Shown piece by piece: positions 34,301-47,872 of a stretch of DNA of 64,000 bases; the stretch's first letter is position 1, and each line of letters starts with the position of its first letter. This stretch comes from Cantharellus purpuraceus (Eukaryota; Basidiomycota; Agaricomycetes; Cantharellales; Hydnaceae), in assembly GCA_025174535.1 (NCBI GenBank), contig JALBUN010000010.1, positions 248,001 to 312,000 of the forward strand, in the 5' to 3' direction. The notes beneath the pieces are model-generated. The model ran no database searches, was not told the DNA's origin, and saw nothing but the letters and a program-made list of their open reading frames with translations. A program made the position numbers and the translations under genes.

Positions 34301-35778
34301 CGCTCGAAGTCAGAGGGATTAATATGTGAATGTAGTACGTACACGCGTAGGTAGCTTCCTGAACGGCATGGTTTGTCTCGAATGCACCAGTACCGGCAGG
34401 ACCGGTACGGAAGAAAATGTTGTCTGGCAGACAGAAAAGGAGCGATGCTTCTTTGACGACTTGGAAGATAGAGTTTTCGATTGGTGGGGCCGTCGAGTTG
34501 GGAAGCGGATTAAGGTATATCGCTAGAGGTGGCGTTTGATCTAAGAGAGACCAAAGATAGAATCAAGTACGCACATATGATGGTAACCCCGTTGGAGAAT
34601 TGCTCTGAAGAAATGTGAGGGGTCTCTTAGCAGAAGAAACGCACTACTCACCAACATACTTGCGTGCAGAGTAGAGATGATAGTAGTGGTATAAGTCAGA
34701 AAGTGCACTAAAGACGGTGAGATGACGCATACAGTGGGCCCTGAGTCTTGTGACATACCTGAAAAAGTGGGTTGTCCCGCCCATCTACATGATGTAAACG
34801 TTAATCAAACCGGCTGCATGAAAAAATGATCCGAACCTTATATCCTATTACTATCCTGCGCTCGCGCGTGCCTTCGACCTCGAATACCTCAATCACCGGA
34901 CCATGCCTCGTCTCAACATTCCACATGACCTCCTGGTATATGTCAAGCGTGTTCCCACTCGCTTTCTCCAAAAAATTGACATCGGAAACCGCGCGAATGT
35001 CAGTACGGCCATCAGCACGTGTCAACTTTGGGATGTCGGTGGAAAAGGCACAACGGGAGACAAAGTAGCAGCGCAATTGTTGCGAACTGCGGGCAGAGAT
35101 GGCGCCTGTTGAACGGTAGGTCTCAAGCCGGTAAGCCTGAGAAGGGTTTGAATTGTCAAGATATAACTGGTCAATGCTAATGGGCGTTAGTCAGAATATT
35201 TGTGCCTGCACCAAGGCGCCTACCGTCTCTCGCAGGTCGCGCCCGGTCCTACAGTGGCACTAACACCAGGGGTGCTCGTATGTATGAAGAATGCCCCCTC
35301 TGCATGACCGCTCTCCTCTCCAGGTTTCGTTATCTTCTCGAGGTCAATAACGAGCTGGTCCGGATCATGTTTAGTGTAAGCGAGAACCTAGCGCCCGTCA
35401 GTCCATCCACACCGCCTTACACTAACCCGACGGGCATACCTTGGCACCGAACAAGGCGATTATGTGGTCAGAAATGACCTCGACCGACTCGTTGCGAAAA
35501 TAGGTGTCGTCGATTCCTAGGTTATCATAAAACCAGGCGACCTCGTTCTTGACGAGCTCGCGGGGAATAAAGCCCTTTGCAGCGACAGTTTCATAGACCT
35601 TGGCTCGTTGCGCTTGCTTGCCTACGAAAACAGGAGTTGTGTACCCTGGAACGTTCTTGACACGGTGGATGGAGGCATCGCTGCCTGGCGTGCCTACTCT
35701 GGAAGACGAAGTACTAGAGTATGGAGACAGATGGCCAGCGCGTGCAGACTTGACGGAGTCACCGTTAGTAACGGACAT
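31332..35778 (-). CDS. GDH2: NAD-specific glutamate dehydrogenase
   Basis: Large NAD-dependent glutamate dehydrogenase of the roughly 115-kDa fungal type. It oxidises glutamate to 2-oxoglutarate and ammonium, usually for glutamate catabolism. Start at 35778 (MSVTNGDSVKS); the first exon ends at 35440, and many short introns follow. Recognised blocks in order: RHGPVIEVFEVEGTRERR (35.0-34.8 kb), GGTTHFF and ALSDLYHYYHLYSARK, WIFAQHFCNRLGP (34.3 kb), FRGFHIRFKDVARGGIR (33.5 kb), WWKSFTTGKS, the NAD-site segment GGPDGDLGS (32.6 kb), CGGRPEAVN, then SSANKGGVTCSSLDVLAG. It ends VDFFHFVRDLAA. Every block is in a consistent order and I saw no disabling change, but I did not splice each intron, so the exact length is not stated. 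Confidence 0.93.
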
Positions 35779-38390
35779 GCTAATAACTATAGGGATAACA
35801 ATGAGTAGTGCTCAAGAGCAAAGAAAACTTTGTAGTGGCAGGGACGGAATGAGCACGGAATGAGAATTCTTATACTTTTGTAATTGGCCTTGTGATCAGC
35901 TTGTGACACAGCTGGTAGTAGTAGACCTATGCAAACACCGACAAAGCCGCAGACGCTCTCCCCTCCGGTTCATCTAGGGTTTATACTTTTAGGGGTACAA
36001 TACAGGTCATCGCTTTTCATTTTAAAAATGGAAGTTTTGCCGGATCCCACGAAGGGTGAGAGGTAGTCATTCTTTCTGTTGTCCACCAGCTCTGCGAAAC
36101 GGGCCAATTTAGAACGCTAACGAATTAAAACGAACTCCCCTCCCCCGTGGGCCAACCGCATATACTGGAATTTACTGAAGGCACGGCATGCATACCGCCA
36201 AGCCCCGAGTCCGAGACTCAGTTCCTAATGCAAATCTTGTATCCAGGTTGATCATACGTCGGGAACAATGTCGTACTAGGAAAGAATGGAAGTTCCCGGC
36301 AAATGGCAACCTGAGATTGTACCGAAAATAACCAGAGCGCATGTTGCAGTATCCTCGCCCAGGTAGGCCCATATATCACGTCTCGAAATTTCTGAGGTCA
36401 TGCCGAATTTATTGTGAGTGCTTGGTTTTTGGTACCCGTTGTGCATTCAGAGTTCCGGAAGCGTACCCATCAACGCGGACCCGATGATCACGAGCGGAGC
36501 GGCCTGAGAACGTGAGTTTGTATGGCAATATGCAGTGTGTCGTTTGATTGAGTGATTTGCACCAAGTCAGTGGGAAAAAATGGGCATGCTGGAGTGACCA
36601 CTTTAGCATGGCACAATCGTCGTACACGTCCACCAGATCTAATAGTACGGCGAAGGCCATGGAGTATTGGTGCGTTTTATGAACTCCTGATGAAGTATCG
36701 TGTATTTGCTTACATCAATGGTATAGCTAATGCTCAAAGAAACGGGGCGTAGCTTGACTCTGGAATATTTCGAATAGCACATACCGTCGTATCGTCAGTG
36801 CGTCAGGCGTTCTACGCTCGTCTTAACACGCCTAAAAAGGATATACAGAACGGAAAAAAATGCGAGATAGAGTTGTAAGCCGAAGGTTTTTGTGGCGGAG
36901 TGACGGCTTTAATGTGCCTTACCTTTTGCCACTCAAACCCTAATATCGATAAATACGATTCAAGACAGGCCGCTGACCAGCTTGCCGAGAATAAAATCCA
37001 TCCGTGCATCTAACAGCCCATATATCGTGGCTCTCAGTGGTCTTGTGATAGAATTGGAGCAGTACTCTCAATTAAATACGCGAGGGATATGCCAATACCG
37101 AGCCCCATCAATAGGCCACTCCCTCTCTGTATTACCGCGACGGCTCGACTGTTCTGGAACGTGACACGCTCGAAATAGAAGATGCAAATCTGAGGACACC
37201 GTAGAGCATTGGCTTGTTTCGTCCGCTTTCATGTATGACGTTTGTTGTCCGTCGTTTGAAATCGTTTCAAACAGGACGAGATATAGGTGTCTGGCCATGA
37301 CGTAGCGGATCACACATACTTATCCTGGCAACGATTATGACAATAGGACTGTCAAAGTTCCAAGACGTGCCAGCCTCCAACCCATTACCATATAACGTTC
37401 CGGAAAGCTGATTGAGGCGTGAACAAGGCAGTTGATAAACAGAGTGATAAACCCAGTGGTGGGCACAAAAAAAGCCTCCGTTCCAGTCCCGATTAGTGAA
37501 AGCAGAGCCAAAGATGATTCAGAACGAAGCTAAGCCCGCAATACCAATAGATAGTTCCACGGGTGAGCTGGCCATGTAGAAGAATTGGACGGAAGAGTAA
37601 GCTCTCGTGGTTTTGCTATCGGAATCATTGAAAACGCCAAGATGGAGTAGCAGCAGTCGTAACAAGCATACACCAACGACATGGGAAGTCAATATTCTGT
37701 AGCAATTGTCAACAAGACAGATCTATATGATAGATTCTCACATCGGCTTGCGCGAACTCCCCATAACGTCTCAAAGGTTGCGACCTTGCACAGGCTTACA
37801 AGTATTATGCCCGGGTTCATTTCATACAAAAAGAGATCTGATGCCGATCTCACCAGGGCTGCACACAACTACAGCATTAAACTTTGGCTTGGCGACAGGG
37901 ACCAAGTCTGACCAAATAGAAACGCTCATAACTGTGCTGCAAATTTTTCAATGAATAGCATGACACCCTGATGGTTCCGACGCCAGGACTGACCTCGATT
38001 GCGTGAGACGAGCACGAAAGAACACCATCATTGCCAATACAGTATGTATAACTCCTGAGATATTACATGCGAACGTTGCGCAGTGAAAGTTCGAGAGAGT
38101 CGAAATGAACGTGTGTCGTTGATTAATAAATATCTTGTCGTTTTGATTAGCACGATGGTTTACTTGCAGCGGTTCTCTGACATCATCAGCAGCTGGTAGC
38201 ACTGCCAACTAGTGTTACAGCACCGTGACGGCAACCGCGTTATATAATCGACCACCCTCTTGAAGCGGAGACCCAAAGCGTATAGACTCAACCGAAGAGG
38301 ATTTCTCTGGTGGGCTTGATTTACCTTTCTAGCATTGTCCGTCTGATAGTATCAGCATCTGAAGCTCGTGATTTCGCGTGCCAAACCGTC
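35779..38390. other. Long intergenic region between GDH2 and ssr4
   Basis: 2.6 kb without a gene I can support. It separates divergent genes, so both promoters are probably here. Several open frames of 60-90 codons exist on both strands; none resembles a protein or continues across plausible splice sites. Confidence 0.5.
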
Positions 38391-39920
38391 ATGTCTTTCT
38401 CCATGGGCTCCCAAGCGCCGCCAGTCTCCACAGTAAGCCAAAAATGGAGTTTGAACACATGCAGGCCGCTGAGGCATTCATTCTGTGCTGCTTTCGGACA
38501 GTCGGAATTATGTTTGCGCTTTCCGGAGAACGTTGGGATTCATGCTCAAATCTCATATGAGCAAGCTTTAGGTCTTCTTACACAGGCGGTCGACATGGCT
38601 CATCGTGTCCCATTTGCCTGGGCTTACATCGACAAACCACCAGGTAAGACATAGATGTAACACTTTGCGTTTCAAAGTCACATTTGGAGTAGACGGACAA
38701 GCATACCTCACATTTATCGTCCCGAATACGCCACCGGTACCGCCTGACGGCATTCGCTGGTTAGATCAGGAGAAGACCTATCGACTTCCTGTGTCTAATA
38801 ATCGCGTGAGCATGTAGCTGACTCGTTTCTCCTTCGCATCTTACCCTGCCTTCCCTTAGGAGCTGGAAGTATCCGAGGTCAAGTACGGCTTCATCCCAAA
38901 TGGCGAAGCAGGAGCATCTCGCATTAGACGCCGGTTTCGTATGACAAAAGGTGGTAATCCTCAATTGATGCTCATACACTATCTTCGGGGCGACAGCATC
39001 GGTATTTTTCGCGAGCTTGTCATTGGCTTGTCTTCACGGCTAACTAGTGATCTGTCAAAGCTGTCCCACACCATCTCTTGTCAGCCGCAGTAAGATCCTA
39101 TCCTCTTCGTCCAACGAACGAAGCCCGTGTTTATGTCGCTGGTGAACGCATGGGGCAAAGAGTGCCTCACGCTGGCTCAATGACACATCCAGCGGCGTCA
39201 TCGGCACCTCATCCTGCCCACGTAGCACAGGCCAATGGTGTAGGTATCAACGTCGGTTTAGGATTAGGCATCGGGGCTGTGAACCCGGCTGCAGCGTTGG
39301 CGCAGCAAAGTCAAGCCACAGACGCATTGGAGCGGGAGAGACGAAGCAGAGCAATGGCACCGGTTCCCAGTACTTCAATAGTGAGCTATTTCGCCCTATA
39401 TTGCCGTGTTGTCTTGACACCGATGCCATTCAGAGACCCCCTGATGAGGATGAGTCCGGCGGTGAGTTATTTTGTTTCACATCCCGGCAGTAGTTGAGTG
39501 TTCCCGCAGATGAGTACGATGCTGTGTCAACACGCACACTAGCCATTGAGCGATTTAAGCGGAATCATGAGTTGATGGCTGAAGTTTTCACTTACGCCTC
39601 ACAAGGTTCGTTGAGCATGACACTCCATATTTTCAATATCTTGAAACTATATCGCAGGGCATCGAGCATCCCCAGCATTAGTATCTATGTATGCTTCATC
39701 AGATATTAACGAATTAAATCAAAAGGTGGTAAGTCATATCTCCTTGCGCAACGCCGTTTGATTCCTTTTAACTAATGCAAAAATTCTGAAGATGAAGCTC
39801 ACTGCTGAGGTTGAGGCATTGAGAGCCAGTGCAGAGGAGCGACGGATTGCTCGAGAAGCTGCCAAAGTTGCGGAATTACCAGAGGAAATGGAAGTTACGC
39901 CTGTTGTAGCACAATTGTGA
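38391..39920 (+). CDS. ssr4: SWI/SNF and RSC complex subunit Ssr4
   Basis: Fungal Ssr4-type subunit of the SWI/SNF and RSC chromatin remodelling complexes, nuclear. Nine exons: 38391-38432, 38502-38643, 38678-38805, 38860-39001, 39085-39380, 39434-39461, 39510-39605, 39658-39728, 39792-39920, giving 357 aa. The conserved N-terminal domain is evident: LCLRFPENVGIHAQISYEQAL, AVDMAHRVPFAWAYIDKPP, DGIRWLDQE, ELEVSEVKYGFIP and RRRFRMTKGG. A Gly/Ala-rich middle follows. The C-terminal part has DEYDAVSTRTLAIERFKRNH, typical of the family, and a charged helix (EVEALRASAEERR). The first intron (69 bases) could be read through without a stop in another frame, but splicing gives the better N-terminus. 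Confidence 0.88.
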
Positions 39921-41175
39921 TACAGTTGACAGTTTGTGGATCTCATTGTACCTTAACCTGTATCTTAGACGGCTCTTCGGTGCGGATGAACATTTTCATG
40001 TCAGTTGATCCATAGCATGCCTCGGAGATGTAGCTTTATGGCGTTCATGTTCTCAAATGCAGGTTGCAGAAACAAATAGAAGTTATAGAATTGATCAGTG
40101 AAACGCATCTCGAGTGTCTTCTAAGTTTCGTTGACTTCTGGCACATTCCGAGAGCTGACAATTTTCGTGGAATTGTGATGCGTGTTTTTGAAGTTAAGGA
40201 GGCTAATATATGAAAAATTACTTTCAGGTAAACATTCAATCGTCCGGTGATAGAGTTCTATCCCTTCAAGTTTAACGATTTGTGTGAGCGGACTTCATTT
40301 TACGCTGATGGCTATTTCGGGCAGAAAGTGAAGGGACCATGCGCGTAGCCGAGGCAGGCAGAGCACATGAAAAACAAGATGTCGCTGCTTATGACATTGG
40401 ACAAGGACCATTCTTACGGGTAACTTGCGATATTAATGCACATGACTTGACCCTTTGATGCACTCATTTGCTTTATGTAAAAGCCATAAGCGAAAAAACG
40501 AATAATGGTCCTAGATGGTAATATTTGCTTCGCCGATGCCGTCCAGATAAATTCACTGAGTCGGACACTTCAGGCCTCAGAGTTGCGGAAACCTTCAATG
40601 GATTAGAACATCAAGCTAAATCGTGCTTCCTGGATGCAAATACAGGTCAATTGTGACTGATCCGTACTTGGACTGTATGTATGGCTCAGTTTACATGACG
40701 ACATCGCCTGTGTACGCACCACGAGTGGTTGCGCAATTGTTGAAGGTAGCCTCGTTTATGACGGGACGGAGACCGTTGTCCATTTACAATGTAGATATGG
40801 ATTCATTGGGTCTAGTCAAGAAGTACTCAGTAGCATATTTAGCACGTATCACCAGAAAGCTTCTTGTATTGCTTTCGCAAATCAGTCGAGAGGATGCGGC
40901 TGTGGCTGCTGCATTTCCTAGTACGCGATCAGCACCTCTCCAGAACCAGAATACGGTGATTCTTGAAATTGAAATGTCATGCGGTGTTAGTAGCAGACTG
41001 TCGGGCAGAAAAGCCTCAGCCAATACTCGAACTCCGATCAACCCCACGTGCGTACCGTAGCGTACTTGTGGAGATCCACGGAAGATCAAGTACCTTCATG
41101 GTGCATCGAGGTCACATTCCAGGGCCAGTCGAAGCTGTTCATATAAAAAAAATAATATACTATGTAAGATACACA
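39921..41175. other. Unresolved possibly coding stretch between ssr4 and TRS130
   Basis: Several plus-strand segments look protein-like in different frames: about 40045-40110, 40320-40420 (EGTMRVAEAGRAHEKQDVAA) and 40545-40640 (CRPDKFTESDTSGLRVAETF). Another is 40640-41060, a 145-codon frame containing MTTSPVYAPRVVAQLLKVAS. I could not join them with splice sites in compatible phase, and in-frame stops fall between them. It could be a degraded gene or an unusual gene structure. I recognise no family. Confidence 0.3.
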
Positions 41176-44100
41176 TCATGCTTCTTCCATGTCAACGACG
41201 AATGTGGTTCGTCCGCCCCTCGGGAGAACGAGGACACGCTCTGCGCCATGCGCACGATAAGTCTCCGCGCTAGGCAAAGCCATCGACCCCATGGTGACTT
41301 CCCCACTCGTAAGTGGGAGCGGATATATGTTTACTTCAGGAAGTGGGAGCTCTCCGTGATGAAGAGGAATTAAGGTCAGTGGAATGGATTCTACGGATCC
41401 GTCCTACACATGCCTATTAGCCACGTCTGAATGAATAACGGGTAAAACAGACACTCACTGCGGCTTCATAATCCCCTTTCTTGCGTCCGCTGATGAGCCA
41501 ATCCTTCCCCGAATCCTTGACATCGAATCGCATGGAGTAACGCTTCTCCTTGGTTATCCCTGACCCCGGGCCGCCCCAATGGAACGAGCTTCCAATAGTC
41601 AATGTTGCTGCTAAGGGTTGCCCAGCATACAAAGGCGATGATCGACGTAGACCATCAGCTGAATTCTTGGATGTTTTGGTGGAGTGTATGTGTATACGGG
41701 CTGACGATACAATCTATGCGTAGTTACGTTTGGACTTCAAAAGTTTACTTAGTGGACTAGCTGTACTCACATTCTTGAAGGGCAGATCCACTGGGACGAT
41801 CACCTCCCTCCACGCCTCTGGATATGTCAACTGGTTATGTCGGAGGTTCTGAGATCATAGGTCAACGTTTTAGCCATACAGCATCGCATCAACATAGGTA
41901 CATACCCCAACAACGATATCTGTGACCCTCCTAATGTCCTCTGGGCAATCACAATCGTATTTTTCGGATTGTTCCCGAAGAGCGTCATCCTTCACATGGA
42001 GATCTTTGGTAGTGTTATATCTTTCGACCCAGGTCCCGTCTTTCTCCAGAGCTCTGAGAATACCATCTTTGATATCAGTTAATAGATGCCGAGTTAGGGA
42101 CAGGGCTTGAAGGGTCGAAGAAACGTGTGCAGTGACCAGATTTTCGATCTCTAGATCGGTAATAATAGGTCACAATTGAGGTAATCAAAAAGCAAAACTC
42201 ACCCTCACGAAGAAGACGATAGGTAATGCGCAAGTGCATCGACGCGTACGCTGGAAGACAAATTCATGACATATTAGACGCCCAAGTGCAAATGCTTACT
42301 TGTACGTGGGGACTCTGCATCAATCCGAAACAAGAAGTGAGCAGGTTGGTTGGGTGTGACCGTCTATTTGTGAAGGCTCAGTCGGACATTGTGCAGACAG
42401 AAAGCTTAGGTTAATTACCACAGCATCCCGACGTGTGGATCGACAGCTAGTGATTACCAGTCCATCTTGCTCATCTTCCTTGTTTACCAACCTGACTGAT
42501 GATATTCTCAGGTGTTGATATGTTCCCGGTGAAGTCCCAACCGTAAAGTTGGAGATGAGACTAGGTGCTGTTAGGCTTGATTTGAAATTCAAAGCACGGC
42601 AAATACCTCTTTCCGCGGAAGTAATCCTGTGCTTGAATCATTAAAGGTAGAGTAGTAGTAACATGCCGGATAAACTTGGCATGACGTGGAACAGATGGCC
42701 CCTCTTCAGAAATGTGATATTGTAGTTCAATGATCACTTTCTGAAAAACAATAGTAGTCAAAGTAAGCATAAGCAATACATTGTGAAACAAACCAACGGC
42801 TCCGCAACCGCATGATATGCGTGCGGGACTCTGATCTGTATTTGGCACTCTTTCTCCATGTTTGACACTACCAAACTTTCTTCCGTACGCTCCACAGAAG
42901 CACTCTCTGCAAACACCACATGATCATATTTCCATCAAGAATTGCAGACAGAGCAATTCGCACCAGATACCGTGACTTCTGCGTCCTTGATCTGAAAGCC
43001 GATCCAAGGAACGCATGAAAGTTTAATAATTCCAGTGGAAATTCGATTACGACCTGACCGAAGGGTCAGCAGCATGCTCTGGGGTGCATCAAGCTGGACT
43101 GTGGTCAATTAGCATTTCTAGAACATAACCTGCCGAAAGCGGTGCCTGTGGACATACTGCGCATAGGAGGCTCCAGCTGCACGTCCACTGCCCCAAAATC
43201 TCGCGGTATTCGCACTAAAGAAGGTCGCTGTGTTGACGTTGTGTATGAAGCCCGTTTTGAAGCGGATTGATGGTTCCATTGCAATTTGACAGCAGAGATG
43301 GAGATCTCGCTGACATCCAGAACAAACAATCCTGATGCTGGGGACTGGCATGACCATAGCGTCAATGGGCCGGGCTCTGGGTCGAAGATGGACTCACGGG
43401 AGTAAACATAGAAACAATTGTCGTTCCAGGCGATAAGACCCGTGAAGAAGCCGTAAACTCCAGCTGTTCCGAATCCTTACCGGAGAGATAAAGGCGAATA
43501 TTATTCACATGCACGTCCTACATATGCACGATGAGGTGGGTCTTATACAGACGAAAATTGTCTCACACACGGTAGCGCATTGCGCACATCAATGTCCAAA
43601 AACGATCCGTCCTGGTCCTTCGTGTGTACCGCAAGGTGCTGATGGAGGTTCACGGAAAGCATAGGATGATCCACAACAACAACATCTAGGATCGGCGTTC
43701 AAGTTGGACCTCGGAGATGGAGTTGATCATGAGAGTACCTGTATCTAGCTCGCTTTGTTCCTGTCGTACCTCCTCAATCAAACCGGTGACATACGTTCGT
43801 ACATCACTCCCCAACAGCTCCGTGTCGGTATCAGTACTTTTCTCCACGAACGCTTTGAGGAATGCCAGCACTGTCTCTATCCACTCGCGAGTGTGAGGAT
43901 TTCCGAGTTGCGTGTGGGTATCAAGACGACGAGCCTGCATGAATGCTGCCAAGGACGCCCAGCTGTGAGGTGTATAGTGTGCTGGAAGCGATGCATAGGT
44001 TTGATGTGCCTGTAAATGGCGCATGCGATGACTGTCCATGACATTCTCAAAATGAGGGACTTTTAAGGAATTAAAAAAAAAAATCTCATCTCACAGGTCA

Positions 44101-45824
44101 AGGGCAGCGAGACTACCATGCAACTTGAGTGCGAACTTTCGCCGTGCACCTTTGACATACATATCGATTGCACGATTCGTCGTATCGATATACAATTTGT
44201 CGAAAACATTACGATCTGTCATGCCAGCCACCAAGTCTTTGTTGGTAATCTGATTAGTGGATGCCCGCGGAGACGGTGTGGGAGAGTCAGATACGGCGCT
44301 CGTAGAAGCTGACGTTGGCAGGGACATCGAGAAAGGGATAGAGTGCGGAAGGTGGCCTACCCCAATTCCTATCTTGTCGAGCTGCCGGAAAGTAATCAGT
44401 ACAAGTTATGGCTTCAGAGCTTCTAACATGCCTGCATACGGGCAAGCTCGAGGATTTCGCCTTTAGCAGCATTGAGGCTGGCTAGGGTAGAGGCATCAAG
44501 TTCGAACAACTCTGCCCACTTGTCACACTCCGAGATGACATTATTAGCAGCGGAGAAAATCCATGACTCCACAAAAAATGTTGGAAGCGATGCCTGATCC
44601 GCATCAGAACATGATGCGAGATAAAAAATGCGTTTGAACTCACATCACACTCTTTCAAACGTTGTCCGAAACCTCCCAGAAATGAGGCGGCTTTCCTCAC
44701 TAGCTCCCCCACGCGTCCACTCATCCCAAGTACTTTGCAGTGTTTGGAGAGAAGATACACACGAAAGTCAAAAACACTGATAGTATTATTGAGTATAAGA
44801 TCGCGATATGGCTTCTTCCCAATTTCAAGCAAAGGAAGCGAGTCATCGTTAGCATCTGGGTTGATGAGTTTACCAAACCAAGAAATGCTTTTCTGTGCAG
44901 AGAGAGATGATGTCTGAGTTTGAAGAAAGGATGCTTCAAGCTCTGAGTACGTGAGTATAGCATCTTCTGCGAGGTTCATCCCGACAAAGGAGCTTGCAAG
45001 ACTTTCCTGAAACGGGATTTAGTTCAAATTAATGGATTAGACTGAAGATATACTTTGAGAATAAAGAAGGTGCAAAAGTTCCAGCCGGGCATCTGGCGCT
45101 GGTTCTCTGATCGTTTGACCTCTTCAGATCGTTGCAAGACAGCAGAGTCAAATGCAACCATTAATCCTTCCCTCATCTTGGAAGTCAGATCTGCGCAGGC
45201 TGGAGCAGTGATTGCACCCTGTGACCAAACGAGTTGCACACATCTGTTACGCCGTTGTAGGCATATGCAGTATGAGTGTATTTAAGACGCAAGATGCTGA
45301 CCTGTCTCTTTTACCGGAATTGAAGTCGGCTTTAATCTTATCCAATACACTGCTCTTCATGGCGAAGAAACCTCCAGCATTTACACGCGCATCCGGACGA
45401 ACCACCAACAGGATCAACCACTCTTGGTTCTTTCGTTGGGTGACGGTAGTGTGCCAATCCTTGATCTGTTTACGAACCGTGGTCTTATACACGTCGGTGT
45501 CCTGTGAACATATCCAGCCTCAACCGGAATCATGGTTAATGGCATGAGACGTACATCACATGTTACTATGTAAAGATTCAAGAATGGTTTATCCAGCAAT
45601 GTTTGAGGGACTTGGGAGGTGAGCTCATCCCGAATAGTCTCCAGACCGACGAGTTCGACTGCCAGCTCAGGAATAGTACGAACGGCTGGTCGGAAGGAAG
45701 ACTTCCATACTACTTCACGTAGGGGAAATTGGTCCGTGACCGCAATGCGAATTTGCGTCCATTGGTCTGATGAAAGAAAGATGAGAGGCGCAGAAAATGT
45801 CACTAGCACTTTCGTGTTCGACAT
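41176..45824 (-). CDS. TRS130: TRAPPII complex subunit Trs130/TRAPPC10
   Basis: Large subunit specific to the TRAPPII tethering complex, which acts at the late Golgi as a Rab/Ypt exchange factor component. Start at 45824 (MSNTKVLVTFSAP). The N-terminal region is well conserved: FLSSDQWTQIR, VQLVWSQGAITAPACADL, QRQMPGWNFCTFFILKES, AYLTYSELEASFLQ-like (AILTYSELEASF) and ISWFGKLINPDANDDSLPLL. Many short introns follow. The middle (44.3-43.7 kb) has NKDLVAGMTDRNVFDKLY and TPHSWASLAAFMQARRLD. The C-terminus was spliced by eye: DYEAA (41465) joins DGSVESIPLTLIPLHHGELP and finishes FVVDMEEA. Divergent from TRP4 across 237 bases. Not every exon was resolved. Confidence 0.88.
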
Positions 45825-46061
45825 CCTTTCGCGCTAGGTTCAGACAGCGTGTCATGACACAGCACATTCAAACCAAGACATTATCCAACTCACTTGCGGG
45901 GAATATAAATTCTGCTAGGGTGCGTGCATACCTTCCACTACACGGAATACTATAGTGGCAGGAACTCGGCGGAGATTCAAATGCAATAATTTTGACTGGC
46001 TCATTATAAAGTGTTCTCATACGCTCAGTGTGCTCCAAAGCGCCCCCCGCCTCTGGCCGTC
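45825..46061. promoter_or_regulatory. Shared divergent promoter region, TRS130 / TRP4
   Basis: 237 bases between the two start codons must carry both promoters. A TATA-like motif (aatataaattc) lies near 45901-45911. No specific operator could be recognised. Confidence 0.45.
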
Positions 46062-47262
46062 ATGGAGACACCGCCTCTGTTCACGCCAGAGACGTTCAAG
46101 CCTATTCTTGCAAAGCTGATATTCACTCCAGACAAATTTAGTGCTGCTGACAGTCATTTGGCATTCCACCATCTTCTAAGCCCATCGTCGGCAACGCCAG
46201 AGCAGATCGGCTCGTTTTTGACTGCTTTGCATCTGACTGGACTGGATAGGCAGTCGGACGTGCTTACAGCAGCAGCAGCGGTGCTTCATTACCATGCCGT
46301 CAAATTGAGCGTGGAGGACGAGGACGATGACTTTGTGGTGGACATTGTTGGCACAGGCGGAGACGGATGGAACACCTTTAATGTCAGCACAACTGCAGCC
46401 ATCGTTGCTGCTGGTGCGGGGGCCCGTTTGCTCAAGGTATAAGGGGGTCTGTCGCATTTGCTGGACAACTGCTGATTTTCAACACGTGACTTAGCACGGT
46501 AATAAAGCAGCCACTTCCAAATCTGGGTCAGCCGATCTTTTGCGGGCACTATCCTGTCCCCTCGTGCCACTCGCTCCTATCTTTACCTCGAACACCGTCA
46601 GTATTATGATGCGTCCCTTACCCCGCATACCTTTCCAGTTCCTTCTTGCGACGGATTATCATCCTGCGTTATCTTTAGTAGCACCTATGAGACGTATGCT
46701 CCCTTTCCGCACCGTTTTCAATATCCTTGGACCACTCGTCAATCCCGCACGTCCTCAGGGCATGATTGTGGGTGTCGCTGAACCCTGGCTTGGCGCTGTC
46801 TTTGCTCAGGCCATCCGAGAGGGAGGAGTCAGGCGGGGCCTAGTCGTTTGCGGCAAAGAACACCTCGATGAGCTTAGTTGCGCAGGCGAGACAAGCGCCT
46901 GGCGGCTACACGAATCTGGTGAGATTACAACACTAACCCTCCATCCACGCATGTTCGGACTCCCTACACATCCTTTGTCTGCTGTCAGCGGTGGAGATGC
47001 AGAAGAAAACGCCCGGATATTTGAGCGGTTATTGAATCCTGCTATGAGACAAGATCCCATACCCGAGGAGTTGATACCGATCCTCGACTTTGTTCTGATC
47101 AACGCTGGGGCCTTGTTAGTCGTGTCAGGGATAGCTAAAGACTGGAAGCATGGCGCAGACTTGGCCCGGGAGAGCGCGTTGGGGGGGAATGCTTGGAATG
47201 CTCTAATGCAGTTCCGGCAAGCAGGTGAACAAGCGGTAAAGGAGGCACAAGCTATTGCATAG
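46062..47262 (+). CDS. TRP4: Anthranilate phosphoribosyltransferase
   Basis: Transfers phosphoribosyl from PRPP to anthranilate, the second committed step of tryptophan biosynthesis. Two exons, 46062-46436 and 46495-47262, give 380 aa. The glycine-rich PRPP loop is GTGGDGWNTFNVST (about 97-110). After the intron comes HGNKAATSKSGSADLL. Then come the anthranilate-site region TDYHPALSLVAPMRR, FNILGPLVNP and GKEHLDEL, all typical of TrpD. The start Met directly precedes the N-terminal helix (FTPETFKPILAKL). The internal gtcagt..cag at about 46597-46638 was not treated as an intron because the retained residues (RIPFQFLLA) fit the family. Confidence 0.94.
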
Positions 47263-47872
47263 TCAGCGTACTTGCAACCACGGCGCCTGGTCCATATCGA
47301 GAATCCAGGGATTGTGTGATAAATAATCTATTTGCAGAAACATTTTAGGTTCATATACGTCGGGTTTTCCGCGCCTCCGCACAACTTCCACCTAAGCGTA
47401 TGCCGGGTCGTCCCATTATACTGTTCGCTTCACGAAATGATCCAGTCAAAGTTTGAAGAGACAAGATGGCCACACTACACACTAGCTTTGAGGTTCCCGG
47501 GTACTCCTATTGGGCCTGCGTAACTGACATCTACCTATATCCCAACTTCATCAAAAGTAGCCTTTTGGAGAATACTGGCATGAGAATCAGCACGTATGGC
47601 CAGAACCCACCGAAGGTTATTGAGGATCCACAAGTCCCTAAGCAGCATCATAGAGTTGGCAGTTGAACCGGTCGATCTGGAGACCATTTGAGATGAGCTT
47701 ACTCACGAGTTCCCCCAACACAGCTCAACAAACTTTACATAGTGACAAGTTATATACGTGCTATGCTACTATGATAGTGGGGCGAGCCACAGCCGATGTG
47801 GAAGGCGGCGGCCGACATATTGTACACATGAGACGTCGAGCTTGTTTTCCTGTTAGACGTTAGGGTTAATTA
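47263..47872. other. Intergenic region between convergent genes
   Basis: About 600 bases between the TRP4 stop and the leftward unknown gene. It should contain both 3' ends. No gene supported. Confidence 0.4.

Noticed and set aside
35779..38390. Small genes in the 36-38 kb gap
   Set aside because: Open frames are short, lie on both strands with no motif, and do not join across plausible introns.
46597..46638. A second intron in TRP4
   Set aside because: The gt..cag stretch is 42 bases and in frame, but the residues it encodes (RIPFQFLLA) match the family, so it was kept as coding.
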